Shown here: positions 24,745 through 34,863 of the stretch, piece after piece
How positions within the stretch are numbered: position 1 is the first letter of the stretch
Layout: every line of letters begins with the position of its first letter
NCBI GenBank assembly: GCA_021399435.1
Contig: JAJTUP010000027.1
Coordinates: 682,001-746,000, forward strand
Length of the DNA: 64,000 nt
Source of the DNA: Diaporthe sp. PMI_573
Taxonomy: Eukaryota > Ascomycota > Sordariomycetes > Diaporthales > Diaporthaceae
Direction: 5' to 3'
The notes under the pieces: generated by a model
What the model saw: the letters and a program-made list of their open reading frames with translations, nothing else
Databases searched by the model: none
Told to the model about the DNA's origin: nothing
Made by a program: the position numbers and the translations under genes

Positions 24745-25110
24745 CAAAGCAGGTTTAGTAACTCAGACTTATAACTAGGGCTGAAGTAAATTCAATTAGA
24801 AGTAGCCTGTTTTTGCAAAAAGTCTAGGGTAACTCTCTTAGTGACTCAGACTTATTATTTAGGCTAAAGTAAATTTGATTAGAAGTGGCCTGTTTTCGTG
24901 AAAAGTCTAGGGTAACTCTCTTCGTGACTCGGATTTATGACTAGGCTAAAGTGAATTTAATTGAAGTAGCCTGTTTTTCGTGAAAAGTCTAGGGTAACTC
25001 CCCCCGTGACTAGGTGGTTAGATTCTATAACTCTGATTTGTGATTAGAGCTGAAGTGAATTAAAGTAACCCGTTTTTTGAAAAAGTCTAGGGTAACTCTC
25101 TTCATGACTC
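24745..25110. repeat. Tandem repeats in the copia leader, about 82-98 bp unit
   Basis: Four clear units plus a partial one, each with the core AAAAGTCTAGGGTAACTC, at about 24818, 24901, 24983 and 25081. Each unit also holds GACTCGGA/GACTCAGA and AAGTAGCCTGTTTT-like segments. They lie between gag and the element's 5' LTR (untranslated leader). The core recurs in inverse orientation near 63432-63470. Confidence 0.8.
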
Positions 25111-25424
25111 TTCCATGTGGTGTTTTTATCATGTAGTACGTAGCTAAATGGCAAGTACACAACCCCGTGTTAGTAAACAAACGTTACTAAAATTTATGTA
25201 TAAATCGTTGCTTTCTCTAGTGTAATTGGTTGTTTGGGTATTTGTGAGGGTATTCTTTTTGTGTGTTCTCGTAGGGATGCTCTTTTTGTGCTGCGAGGGT
25301 CTGATTGGCTTTTCTTGGTGTTGAAGTACCTAATGAAGGGATCGTACATCTTCGTGTTTGCGTTGATAGAACACGGTCTCGTTAACACGGCTTTGTGTTA
25401 TCGTGACCTAATCGTTGGTACCTT

Positions 25425-25680
25425 GTTTCGATATAGGATCTAGGGACTCGGTGTTTCTGATCTTGGCTTTTGTCGCGTGATTGTTTATTGATAGGATTCG
25501 TGATGGACGTAACCTCTTTAGTATAGCTTCGATAGAGATCTAGTGGTTATACTAATAGGGTTTGATTGCTTGTATCGTAGTTTCGATATAGGATCTAGGG
25601 ACTGTGGTACGTTTGATCGTAGTGTAGATATCGCTGACCGTTGACGGGTTTCGATAGAGATCTAGGGACTCGTCAAACGT
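25425..25680. repeat. Four spaced copies of a short motif in the copia leader
   Basis: The motif TTTCGATATAGGATCTAGGG or close variants occurs at about 25427, 25527, 25582 and 25648, spaced 55-100 bp apart. It could be a packaging, regulatory or replication-related repeat of the element; the function is unknown. Confidence 0.65.
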
Positions 25681-25746
25681 TGTCGATAGCGATCTGCCTC
25701 TTCCTTCCTTGCTGCTCTGTGATCGCCTTAAGTAATTACTGATCAG

Positions 25747-25972
25747 TGTTGGTTGGGCTTTATCGTATACGATAGAAAGAAGTGTTAGCGAAGAGAAAAG
25801 GAGAGTGTAGACCGAATGGGTATTCCATTAAGTCTATGGGTCTGGTTGTTGCTTCGAAGGGTGTGGCGAAGCCACGCCCGTAGGGCGACAACCCTTTATA
25901 GTGCAGGCCCCGCGCTAGCCACGGGCCCTCCACTATTCACTTACAGACCTATTCACTATAGACCTATCAACA
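25747..25972 (-). repeat. Copia LTR (right copy; 5' LTR in element sense)
   Basis: A 226-bp LTR followed directly by the target duplication CTTAC at 25973-25977. As the 5' LTR for a minus-strand element it should hold the promoter. I did not recognise a primer-binding site next to it. Confidence 0.95.
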
Positions 25973-26272
25973 CTTACACTATATATAGTCCATTGAGTCT
26001 AGATGTCTAAGGCTCCTATTTCCTTAGCTAACCTATAGGGCCCGCTGGCTGCCTAAACGTACTCCACTAAGGGGTGGATTCCCTTCTGTGTGACACCTGT
26101 CAATGGTAGAATGTTGATATTGCTGTCGATAGTCGCCACTGTACTAATTAGAGACTTGACAAATAGGAACTTGATGTGAATGGTAGGTGTCTTGCATCCT
26201 AGTTGAAAACTGAACAGATATTCTCATTTATAGGTCATCTATTACTTTGTATACAAAGGCACCTACATTCTT

Positions 26273-27658
26273 TCAAGAGGACACTACTTCGAGACCTTTA
26301 CACGGGACCATAAGAAACTTATCGAAGGGATCTACTCTTTCCGGCGGCGACTTCATCCAACAATCTGTGTAATCTTCGTACGTCAATGTTTGCGGCGCCT
26401 CAACAGTTGGGCTCCGAGCCATGTAGGCAGCCTCTGAATGCCACGAAGCCGGCGCTTTCGACACGGGAAGCTTTGCGAGCGTTGGGAGCTCGACGCAGAA
26501 GCCTTGTGTTGCCAGCGAGTATACGCCGTAGAACATGTAGGCGACCATGACGGTTCGGCGGATGCTCTCAGCCACAATCCAGGTGTGCCAGCTATCCATG
26601 TCGCCATCCGCATTTGGCGCACGGTGGCCACCATTGCCGAGCTCGGCCATCGACCGCCTCAGTAGCCGTAGTGCCCACGTCGTCAGCAGGTCTCGCTGCT
26701 GCTCGACAACGAGCCGCTGCTCCAGCCCGCCTCCAAACATGCGCATCATCTGGTACAGCACGAAGGCCTGCAGCCGTGCCAGCTCATCGATTACACTCAA
26801 TCCGTTGCTGCTGCCGCTGAAGCCGCCTGCTCCATTGGACCCCCCACAACCATAGCCCTGGTTCTCGTCTGCGTCATCTTTGAGCAGTTCCAATACCTCG
26901 GCGTCCACGGCACGGAACAGCAGCAGTCTTCTGTCCTCGTCGAGCATGCAGAAGGCCGCGGAGGGTACCAAGCGCCGCCCGGATCGCCCGTGGCATCGCG
27001 TCAGGGTAGAGATTCCTGTGCAGGAACATCGTCTCGCCGCGAGTGGCAAGGTCGCGTGGGCAGCGTTTGAGCTCGCCAATGACCCACCTCCAGCTGTCCG
27101 TGCTTCCTTCCACGCGCTGCACCTCGCCGAGCCCCCCCAGGAAGTTGGGGATGTCCAACTTTGGCCGCGTTGGCGGCGCAATCGACGAGGCCGAGGAAGG
27201 CGACGGTGCGGCCGGATTCGCCCGCAGAGTGGTAGAATCGCTGCATATTGTGCTTGGCGCTCTGGCGTCGTCGCTAGCTGGCCATCCCTGAGCAGAAATC
27301 GAGCCGAATTGGTCGCCCCCAAGATCAAGAAAAGAACCATCAGTGTGTGTGGCAAAGCCATCAGCAGTATCCGTACTATCTACGGATACTGAGCCATCCG
27401 AGTCGGGCAGACTGGCAGAAGAAAACCGGCGCATATACATAGTGGCAGCTCTTCTTGGTACGCCGACAAGTGCCGCATGTGGGATATTCACGATCACATT
27501 TGCGGCGGCCCTTGAAGCCTAGTATCTACGTGTTAGTCATCTGGTATGGATCCTAAGGTGATATGCTCTGGGACATTCCAAAACATGGAAGACGGGGGAT
27601 CCGTGAAAGGAGAGGAATGGTACTGACATGAGTCGCAGGACTTACGTCGTAGAGACAT
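26273..27658 (-). pseudogene. Zn2Cys6 fungal transcription factor, two frame breaks
   Basis: Exon 1 (27658-27628) and exon 2 (from 27518) join to encode a perfect binuclear cluster with spacing C-x2-C-x6-C-x6-C-x2-C-x6-C. It begins SCDSCFKGRRKC, with the intron splitting the second Cys codon. After the cluster the downstream protein continues one base out of frame (linker, then FLHRNLYPDAMPRAIRAALG). A second shift near 26970 leads to the frame AAFCMLDEDRRLLLF to the stop at 26273, which matches the usual C-terminal region of Aspercryptin/LSRK-type regulators. Two shifts suggest a pseudogene or assembly error; I found no introns of workable size that repair them. It may once have regulated the neighbouring NmrA-like or permease gene, but this is only proximity. 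Confidence 0.68.
27519..27627 (-). repeat. Introner-like intron copy 1 (in the Zn2Cys6 gene)
   Basis: A 109-bp intron, donor GTCAGT, branch CTAAC, acceptor TAG. It is strikingly similar to three introns of the permease gene at 31202-31576. The shared core includes CATGTTTTGGAATGT and, upstream of it, a GGATCCCCCGTCTT-like block. Confidence 0.82.
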
Positions 27659-28010
27659 AATGATAGGGATGGTGATGATGTGCTGGGGTCAGAACAGTGT
27701 CGCCGGTCATTTCATAAACGACACACGGGTGCGGTCGGAAGGGTGTAAGCCGCAGTGGATCTGCGGAGTGCGTCATAGGAAGAGTCATGCGGCGTACAGC
27801 TCACTGTGATTCGGTGCTATGTATTATGGCAATTGATGACAATTCAGCCGCTGACCAATCCATCGCCGCGCACCAGTCCGAGTTGGTCCATAGCAAAGTG
27901 ACGTTTAGTGTTGGCGACGACCAATAGCAAGTTTGATCTCTTCATGCTTTACTTTCTCTTATAACACACCTGGAATTATCTTGCTCTTCCTATATGCATT
28001 GGGATTCTAA
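27659..28010. other. Intergenic, putative promoter of the Zn2Cys6 gene
   Basis: About 350 bp between the regulator start and the NmrA-like stop. It contains CCAAT-like sequences at 27858 and 27923 but no gene. Confidence 0.4.
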
Positions 28011-28976
28011 TCAGAGGGCCTTGCTTGTTGCAAATGTCTCCGCCGCCCCAACTAGGCCTTCCACTCCGAGATCTTCCTTAGACAGGACGTCCTCGTCGAT
28101 GCTGCTGAAGCCCTTGCCGTCCATGACCTCCATGTAGGAATGTGACACATCCATCAGCTCGCCCCAGGCAGGCCAGAGCTCCTTGTAGTCCGCCTTGGAG
28201 ATCTGCACGCACCGCAAATTGATGCCCTGCGCCACGCCATAAACTCGCGCCACGTCCGAGAGCGTCAGCTGTTCGTCCACGCCCGCCACGGCTTTGGCCG
28301 GAAGGGTCAGGTCCGGGCGGTCGAGGATGGCTTGCACAAAAAGCCCCGGGTTCACCTTCTCACAACCCAGCAGGGGGATCTTAACCGACGTCGGCACGCC
28401 GAGTAGCTGGATGTACGACCTGTCGCCGCCTGCTGTGTGCACTTCGTTGGGCCGGTACCACGGGTAGTTCATGTTGCTCGCGTACCACCCGAGCCAGAGA
28501 AATGTTGTCTTTTGCAGCAGCTGTGGGTGCTGGGTCTTGATGTGGTCGTCAACGCGGTTCTTGCTCTCGTAGTACGGGACCACGACCTTCCCGCCCGAGT
28601 TCCTGCGCGAGTTGGGAAGCGTAGACCACACGTAGTGCTCTAGAGACTCGGTCGCGGCCGCAGCATCCGCGAGGTTTTTACCCAGCAGGGTCTCGGTCTC
28701 CATTGACTTTTCGATCCCAAGCGTTGGGAGCGCCTCGAAGAAGTTGGTCACAGCGAAGACGGCATGGCTGCCAGCAAAGGCTTCCCGGAGGGACCCGACA
28801 TCGTTGATGTCAGCCCTAACTACCTCGACGCCGCGGGCTGCCAATGATTTAGCAGAATCACTCTTAGTGTTGCGCGTGATTGCCCTCAGGGAGTATTTGG
28901 GGTTGTCCAGAAGCGCTCTGATGATTGAGCCTCCTTGGATGCCAGTGGCGCCGACGACGGTGACAGTCTTGGACAT
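28011..28976 (-). CDS. NmrA-like NAD(P)-binding protein
   Basis: An intronless gene of 321 residues in the atypical short-chain dehydrogenase group. The dinucleotide-binding motif is at the very N-terminus: VVGATGIQGGSI (GxxGxxG type), followed by LRAITRN and an acidic strand VVRADIND. The Tyr/Lys catalytic pair of true reductases is not arranged canonically, as expected for NmrA/HSCARG-type redox sensors and isoflavone-reductase relatives. In Aspergillus and Neurospora NmrA represses nitrogen regulation by binding the GATA factor AreA/NIT2. This protein belongs to the wider family and such a role is not shown. A (TA)n run about 130 bp upstream may be promoter DNA. Confidence 0.9.
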   Translation of the reverse strand: MSKTVTVVGATGIQGGSIIRALLDNPKYSLRAITRNTKSDSAKSLAARGVEVVRADINDVGSLREAFAGSHAVFAVTNFFEALPTLGIEKSMETETLLGKNLADAAAATESLEHYVWSTLPNSRRNSGGKVVVPYYESKNRVDDHIKTQHPQLLQKTTFLWLGWYASNMNYPWYRPNEVHTAGGDRSYIQLLGVPTSVKIPLLGCEKVNPGLFVQAILDRPDLTLPAKAVAGVDEQLTLSDVARVYGVAQGINLRCVQISKADYKELWPAWGELMDVSHSYMEVMDGKGFSSIDEDVLSKEDLGVEGLVGAAETFATSKAL

Positions 28977-30607
28977 GATGAGGAATTGGGTGGAACCTGA
29001 TTGTTTCTAGGACGAGGAATCCTGTGTTTGCTGCAGATAGAAAATAGTTCGAAGCTGGTTATGATTCAAATGTTGTCCTTCCTGTGTTCCCATTGTGTTC
29101 AGGTCAAATATATATATATATATATAGTTTCACCGTAATGGTGCCTTGCCCTCTGTGTTTGCCATGGATTTGAAAGCCTCGTTTATCCAATGCCGCATTT
29201 TCTCGCATAATCAGAAGTTCAGGACTATGATTTGTCTGGGACACGGTGTGCTGCGGTGTTTGCTAAGCCAGCCCAAGCAGGCCCGCCAAATGGGGTGCGG
29301 TCAAAAGTGGGTCCCGGCACACACGTCAAATGTCAGCACCGCAGCCATGACCAAGTCCGACTTGTACTGTAAGTTGTTCACTACACTACTTTTCAAATTC
29401 CGAAACACCTCAAAAAGCTATCGCAGCTGGGCACCTCAGCACTTACCCTGGTCCATGCCTTTCTGGAGCCTTCTGCTAATCTTACGAACTATGTCAGCGC
29501 TGGGTTCATGGAAAAGTCTTCATATCCCAGGTTGACCTCTTCTGGAGCTTCCATTGTGTATCGTTTGGCTTGGGAGTACGATAGCCGCTCAGAGGCATTG
29601 AGAAACTCTCCCAAAAAAAAAACAAAAAAAAAACGGAAACGGTGTTGGAGTGACAGTTGCAACGTTGATGAAGGAGTCAGATGAAGTTTCGGAGCATGTC
29701 GCCGTCTGTGTGCTCTATTTCTTTCTCCCGCATGCCGACGGACAGTCACAGACCGCGAAGGTTTCACATCACCTATCAGATGCTGACAGGCCCGAGCGTG
29801 ATACATGTCTTCACTTCATTGGATTTTGAGCGAGCTCATTGAGAGTCAGTCTCCTTGCCGCTGCACCTGTCCTTGGAGAGCATCCCACAGAACTTAGGAC
29901 TGCCCTTCTCCTTTCAAGTGCGAGGATCCTGGCTGGGCAGCATAATTTTCGCTTGCCCTTGGCGCATCCAGACCACGTCCCCAAAGAGCTCGCATCGCTC
30001 CCAGGATTTTGAAGCCGCACCAGCCTTAGAGAGCACAACGCACCGTGTTCGTCCCAGACACATTTGCTTGCGTCTATCTTCACGGCTCGTGTGTCCACAG
30101 CGACCGAAACGTTATCAGAGCCGCCGGCGTTGGCTAGTGTGAGGGTGACTGTCCCCTGATGACGATCGGTGGAGAGAGCCCAGACTGTTGCGCTGCCCTG
30201 AAGCAGAGGTTGTTGGCCTAGTCCATAATGACTTTAATGTCTCTTCGTTACCGCAAGGCACCCGCAGGTTGCTCCTCCATGTCACCATTTTGACAGCGGT
30301 CGTGCATATCTGTCCTGACGACAAACAATATAATGTGGAATTTCGGAACAAACAAGTTTTGATTCGGCATCGACACAGGTCCCTTCAGAACGGTGACACC
30401 CACATGCCTTGGAACCAGGTATCTTGGCAACACTATACTTCCCCGAGGGTCATCCAACAGGGGGGACGTTGTCTGGAGAAATAAGTTCAACGTACCAGTT
30501 TGTACAGGCTTGTCTACTATTCTAAACTTTTGACTGATAAAGATGCACTTTTAATATTTACACTCGCTTGAACACACACCCGCGATCCCTCAGCCCATTT
30601 TCAGTGC
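28977..30607. other. Intergenic region, no supported gene
   Basis: About 1.6 kb between the NmrA-like promoter and the 3' end of the permease. It contains an (AT)n run at about 29107-29126 and an interrupted A-run at 29609-29635. Short open frames have no motif. Confidence 0.5.
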
Positions 30608-32761
30608 CTATTTGCTCGACGCCATCATCATGGGACCCGGCGCTCCGAGGTCATACATCGTGTCCTTCAGCGCCGCAGCAGGGCCTCTGCTTAGGTCAAT
30701 CTGGTCAAGCGGCGTCAGGCCTGACGGGTTCCCAACCTTGGCACTGTACAGGCGGAAGCCAAGCCAGGCGACGCCAAAGACAGGGATGGTGATATAACTA
30801 GCAAAGAAGTCTGCCACGCTGAAGCCTCCGAGGAAGGCAGAAAAACCGTTGAAAAAGATGATAAGGATGAAGAAGAAGATACATATATACGCCATATATG
30901 GCTGAGCCCAGCCACGGAGCGACAGATTGCGGCGGTCAATGCCCTGTGCGTCCAGGGCGCCCTTGAAGCGTACGTAGCAGCAGCAGATGCAAGTCCAGGC
31001 AATGAGCGACGAGAGAGCGGACAGGTTCGACAACCAGGTGAAAGCCTGGTTCGAGCCGTTGGAGACGGACAAGAACGCCAGGAGGCCGAAGCAAAAGGCG
31101 ACTATCACTCCGACGTACGGGGTGCCGACGCGGCTAGTCTTGAGGAAGATGGACGGCATCGAGCGCTGACGAGCGAGGGCCATCATCGTGCGGGAGAGGC
31201 CCTAAGCATGACGTTAGTCCTGATACGTATCCTAAAGTGTTGCCTTCTAGAACATTTTCAAAACATGAAAGACGGGAATCTGTGACAGGAGAGGAGTGAT
31301 GCTAACATATGCGTTCTCATTTCCGGACGACAATGCGGAGGTCATGACGATAGCATTGATGACTGATGGCATGACCTTGACCCCCGTCTCTATATATTAC
31401 GTTAGTTAGTCCTGCCAGGGGTCCTGAAGTGATGTGTTTTGGAACATTCCAAAACATGAAAGACGGGGATCCGTAGAAGGAGAAGAATGATACGAACGCT
31501 ACATGTTACGTTAGTCCTGGAACATTCCAAAAACATGAAAGACGGGGATCCGTAGAAGGGGGAGAATAACACTGACTTGACAGATCACCACAAAGGGCGA
31601 TGACGCAGCCGTATGACCGCCGGAGCTGACAGCGCTGAGGAGCTCGGGAGAGTTTTGGGAGACGTTGAGGCCAATGATGAGGACAGCTGTGACGTACAAG
31701 CCCACAATTCGGTAGAATACGGTCTTGGTTGCTGACTTCATTGTCTTTCGTGGGTTATGAGCCTCTCCAGCGATGACACCGATGGACTCGACACCGCCGT
31801 AAGCAAAAGCCGCCTGGGTTAGCACCTTCCAGAATCCAAGGAACCTGGCGGTGTTGACTGGAGTGATGCCGCCGAAGTCATCATTCCAGGGCTCTTCCCG
31901 CCAGTACTTGCCGCCAGTGTAGACGCCGTTGATACCTCCGGTGTTTGCAACAATGCCAAAAATGATCAACGCGACCAGGAGAGCGATCTTCAGGCAAGCG
32001 AAGAAGAACTCGACCTCACCGTACCACTTGACGCCGAGGAAGTTGGTGGCGACGCAGACAACCAGGAAGATGGCGATGTATATACCCAGGTGTGATGACG
32101 ACTCGTCCCAAAACCCAATCATGAGGCCAATCGCAGTGATTTCGGTCGGTACGGTGAATCCCGTTAGGAGAATGTAGTTGATTCCCATGGCGAATCCCAT
32201 TTCCGGCGACAAGTATTTATTGCCCATTTCGATAAATCCACCAATGTTGGGGGCGAAGACGGTCCTATCAAATATGGTTATTAGTATATCTATATGGAGT
32301 CCCATGGGCGGCAGAGCCACTTACATTTCACCCAAGCAGTACATCATCATACCGACCAAACATCCGACAATCGTATAGCCTAGGAAGAAGCCGACTGGAC
32401 CGCCATTGGCCAGCGCTGAGCCGGATCCAAGGAACAGACCAGTTCCGATTGTACCAGCGAGTGCAATCATGGAGACATGGCGTGCTTTCTGTGGAAGTAG
32501 GTTAGCAACCCATTTAAATTGTGAGAGAATATAAGAGGCCCTCAATTGAATGCGAAAGACTAAAAAAGGCTCACGAACCAGGTCACGTTTTGTGCCAAAC
32601 TCTCCAACGTGGGTATCTTCAGGCTGAGCCAACGCATTTGGGTCCTCGTAGATGCGTGCAACGCGTGTGGAAGCGACCGGCTCAAGGACAGTAACAACCT
32701 CCTTCTCCTTCTTCGTGTCGCTTCCCGACCCGTCGGTCTCGCTCCTACTGATGCCGTACAT
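30608..32761 (-). CDS. Amino-acid permease (APC superfamily), five exons
   Basis: CDS complement(join(30608..31201, 31307..31387, 31577..32264, 32325..32488, 32579..32761)), 569 residues. It is a plasma-membrane amino-acid/proton symporter of the fungal YAT/AAP family with about 12 membrane spans. The first span carries the signature HVSMIALAGTIGTGLFLGSG. Later marks include EITAIGLMIGFW, IAGEAHNPRKTMKSA and NENAYGLSRTM. All exon phases agree and the sum is divisible by three. Intron 1 (32489-32578, donor GTTCGT) and intron 2 (32265-32324, donor GTAAGT) are ordinary. Introns 3 and 4 are members of the repeated intron family also found in the upstream regulator. An alternative splice of intron 3 would add one Gln. 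Substrate specificity is not predictable. Confidence 0.9.
31202..31306 (-). repeat. Introner-like intron copy 2 (permease intron 4)
   Basis: A 105-bp intron with donor GTTAGC, branch CTAAC and acceptor TTAG, phase 0 between AYxGLSRT residues. It shares the block TTCCCGTCTTTCATGTTTTG and its surroundings with the other copies. Confidence 0.85.
31388..31576 (-). repeat. Tandem introner-like copies 3 and 4 (permease intron 3)
   Basis: A 189-bp composite. Copy 4 is 31499-31576 (78 bp, donor GTCAGT, acceptor GTAG). It seems to be a shortened version lacking about 27 bp between the hairpin and the branch site. Copy 3 is 31390-31497 (108 bp, donor GTTCGT). A single base at 31498 lies between them. 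Removing all of 31388-31576 keeps the frame and gives ICQTGVKVM. Splicing each copy separately, with the one-base exon kept, gives ICQQTGVKVM and is also in frame. Confidence 0.8.
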
Positions 32762-34863
32762 AGTGACTGGCTTTTGTGGGCGGCTGAAGAACTAAGCACT
32801 ACCCCAGGATGTTGTAAAGAGAGGGCGAAGAAAAGAAAAGGGTGAGAGGTCTGGGACATCCAGCAAACGGGTGTCTCATGAGAACAAGCGTCGTCAATGC
32901 CGCTATATACCATTGCGCCCGTTAACAAGCCTGCGGATGCTTTCGTGTTGGCATGCCTGGATCAGTAAAAATGGCCTATCTAACTTCCGCCCCCCTCGGA
33001 TCCCAACCCATGGGAGTAGCTCAGAACCGGGAGGGTCCATGTTTGTCAAACCCTTTACTTCAGGGTAGGTTTGTCGAATGGGGGCAAGGCCCACCAGCCC
33101 TGGAACGGTATCTTGGGCTAGAATTCGCCACGAGTCTATGTATACACTACTATAGCAGTGCAGAGCGTTCGCTTGGCGGCGGGTCGTCCTGACTTGGGCA
33201 AGTTGAAGTCTGGGGATATGTCCTTATCTGGGCTGCCATAGATCTCGCCGTAGTAATGCCGGGTCGCGGGTAATTCTGGGGCAGCAGTCTTGAATCGTGG
33301 AGATACCAATTGCATCAATTGCCTGTACGTAAGATCCGAGAGCCTGGGACTTGAAGGCTCCATGTTCCCCAAACTGCTTCGTTTTCCCTCTCAATAAATC
33401 AACAATTGATGTCCCCGGACGCTCTCGTGACCCTGTTCTAGACCAGCTTGTCTTTGAATGTACGGGATTATCCGCACGTCTAGTCGTCGGCTCCCCATAC
33501 TCACTTCCGTTATCTCTAGCCCCTGAATCGCGGTGTCTCAAAATTCGTCCGAAAATCCACCGCCACCATGACGGGAACCACAGCAGAACCAATCCACTCC
33601 CTTATCTCGGAGAGAGGCGGGTCTTTTACCACACTCGCCCACGTCAAACTTGATGATCACGGCCAGGCCATGGGGAGACCTTGTCGCGTGCCTGTCATAC
33701 CTTTGCGGCTCTCTATGTCGAGAAGCCAGAATCTCGGAAGAGGCCATTGGATGAGTAGATCGACCCTTCAACCTCGTTCCATTTTTGGATTTGGGTTTGG
33801 CTAGTCCCAAAGGTGGCAATGCGGGTAGGCATTGTCCGGGGCAGCTTTCAGAATTTTCGAACGAAGCCGCCGATGCATAAGCATAATATTGATATGGCCA
33901 GCCATTTGAAAAGACAGTTAGCTCCCATATGCTCTCGCCGATGTCAAAGGGGCACGAATTGTCTGCCGGGATTCTCTTGCCCAAGCCACTAACGGACTTG
34001 CCGAGCTGCGTTCGGAGAAATCAAGCTATTCCAAGACGCCGGCTATCTCTTGTCAGGCACAAGCTCAATAGCTGGGGCGGCTATAGGGTCAGCCTTATGC
34101 AGAACATCGCACCTTTGTGCGTGCTTGGTCCGATAAGGGCTGGCACTGGAACATATTCGTCCCCTCGGCGTTGCCTACCGGATGCCTCGATTTTGTGGAC
34201 CAGCAAGCGTTTCAACCTTGGAAGCAAGACGGCCCAGGTGGAATTCAAAATAATCAGTCGTTAGGAGTTTGGCGGAAGTCGGAACAAATCGCCGGTCCTG
34301 CCCCTAGATTATGAGTGGGCACACCGTGACCTGGGGGCAGGTGACTGCCGTTTGTGTCGCTGAATCGAGCCTCGACTTGACATATTGCGACTGCGTGAGA
34401 AGTTTGGTGGAGGGCAGAGGAAGCTCTGCTCCCTCTGAAACCCGGCGGATCTTGCTAGCTTGTCCAAGGGAACTAATCACAGAATGGGTTGGTCACACTG
34501 ACTGTTAGTCACTGGTGTTTGTTCTGGCATACAGTGTCTGACTTGCTGTTGCGACCTCATGTCAGCCCTGGTAGTGAGCCATGGAGCGGCTGTAATATAC
34601 CTGGCTGTCAGTAATGTCTGGCGATATATAAAGTGGCGGGTTGCGACACCGAGCTGAGCAAAACAGGTCGAGGATTAAAGTGAAGCGACAAAGACCATTT
34701 TCAGAAGGCAACAGTGATTTTTTGACGCACATCAAAACGCCAAACCCATCAACTGCCTTAGCGGCAAGCTTGACATTGCGGCGGTGTCGAGCATCTAGTT
34801 TGAGAAACACAGAGAAGCGGCGTGCAATTCTCACTGTGTGTGACCCGACGGCCACCACGGACA
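32762..34863. other. Intergenic region, no supported gene
   Basis: About 2.1 kb including the permease promoter. Open frames at 33224-33592 and 33538-33984 (minus) and others show no recognisable domain and no consistent splice model. They may be remnants of a dead gene. Confidence 0.4.

Larger units (their letters stand above)
11378..25972 (-). mobile_element. Ty1/copia LTR retrotransposon, 14.6 kb including a nested element
   Basis: Boundaries are exact: 226-bp LTRs at 11378-11603 and 25747-25972 that begin TGTTG and end CAACA, flanked by the 5-bp duplication CTTAC (11373-11377 and 25973-25977). Coding remnants read on the minus strand in copia order from the right end: gag with a zinc knuckle, integrase, reverse transcriptase, RNase H. 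The element is interrupted inside reverse transcriptase by a chromovirus at 13780-20099. Without it the copia element would be about 8.3 kb. The interior is full of TAA/TAG stops from C-to-T and G-to-A changes, so it is not autonomous. The LTRs differ by about one transition. Confidence 0.95.
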
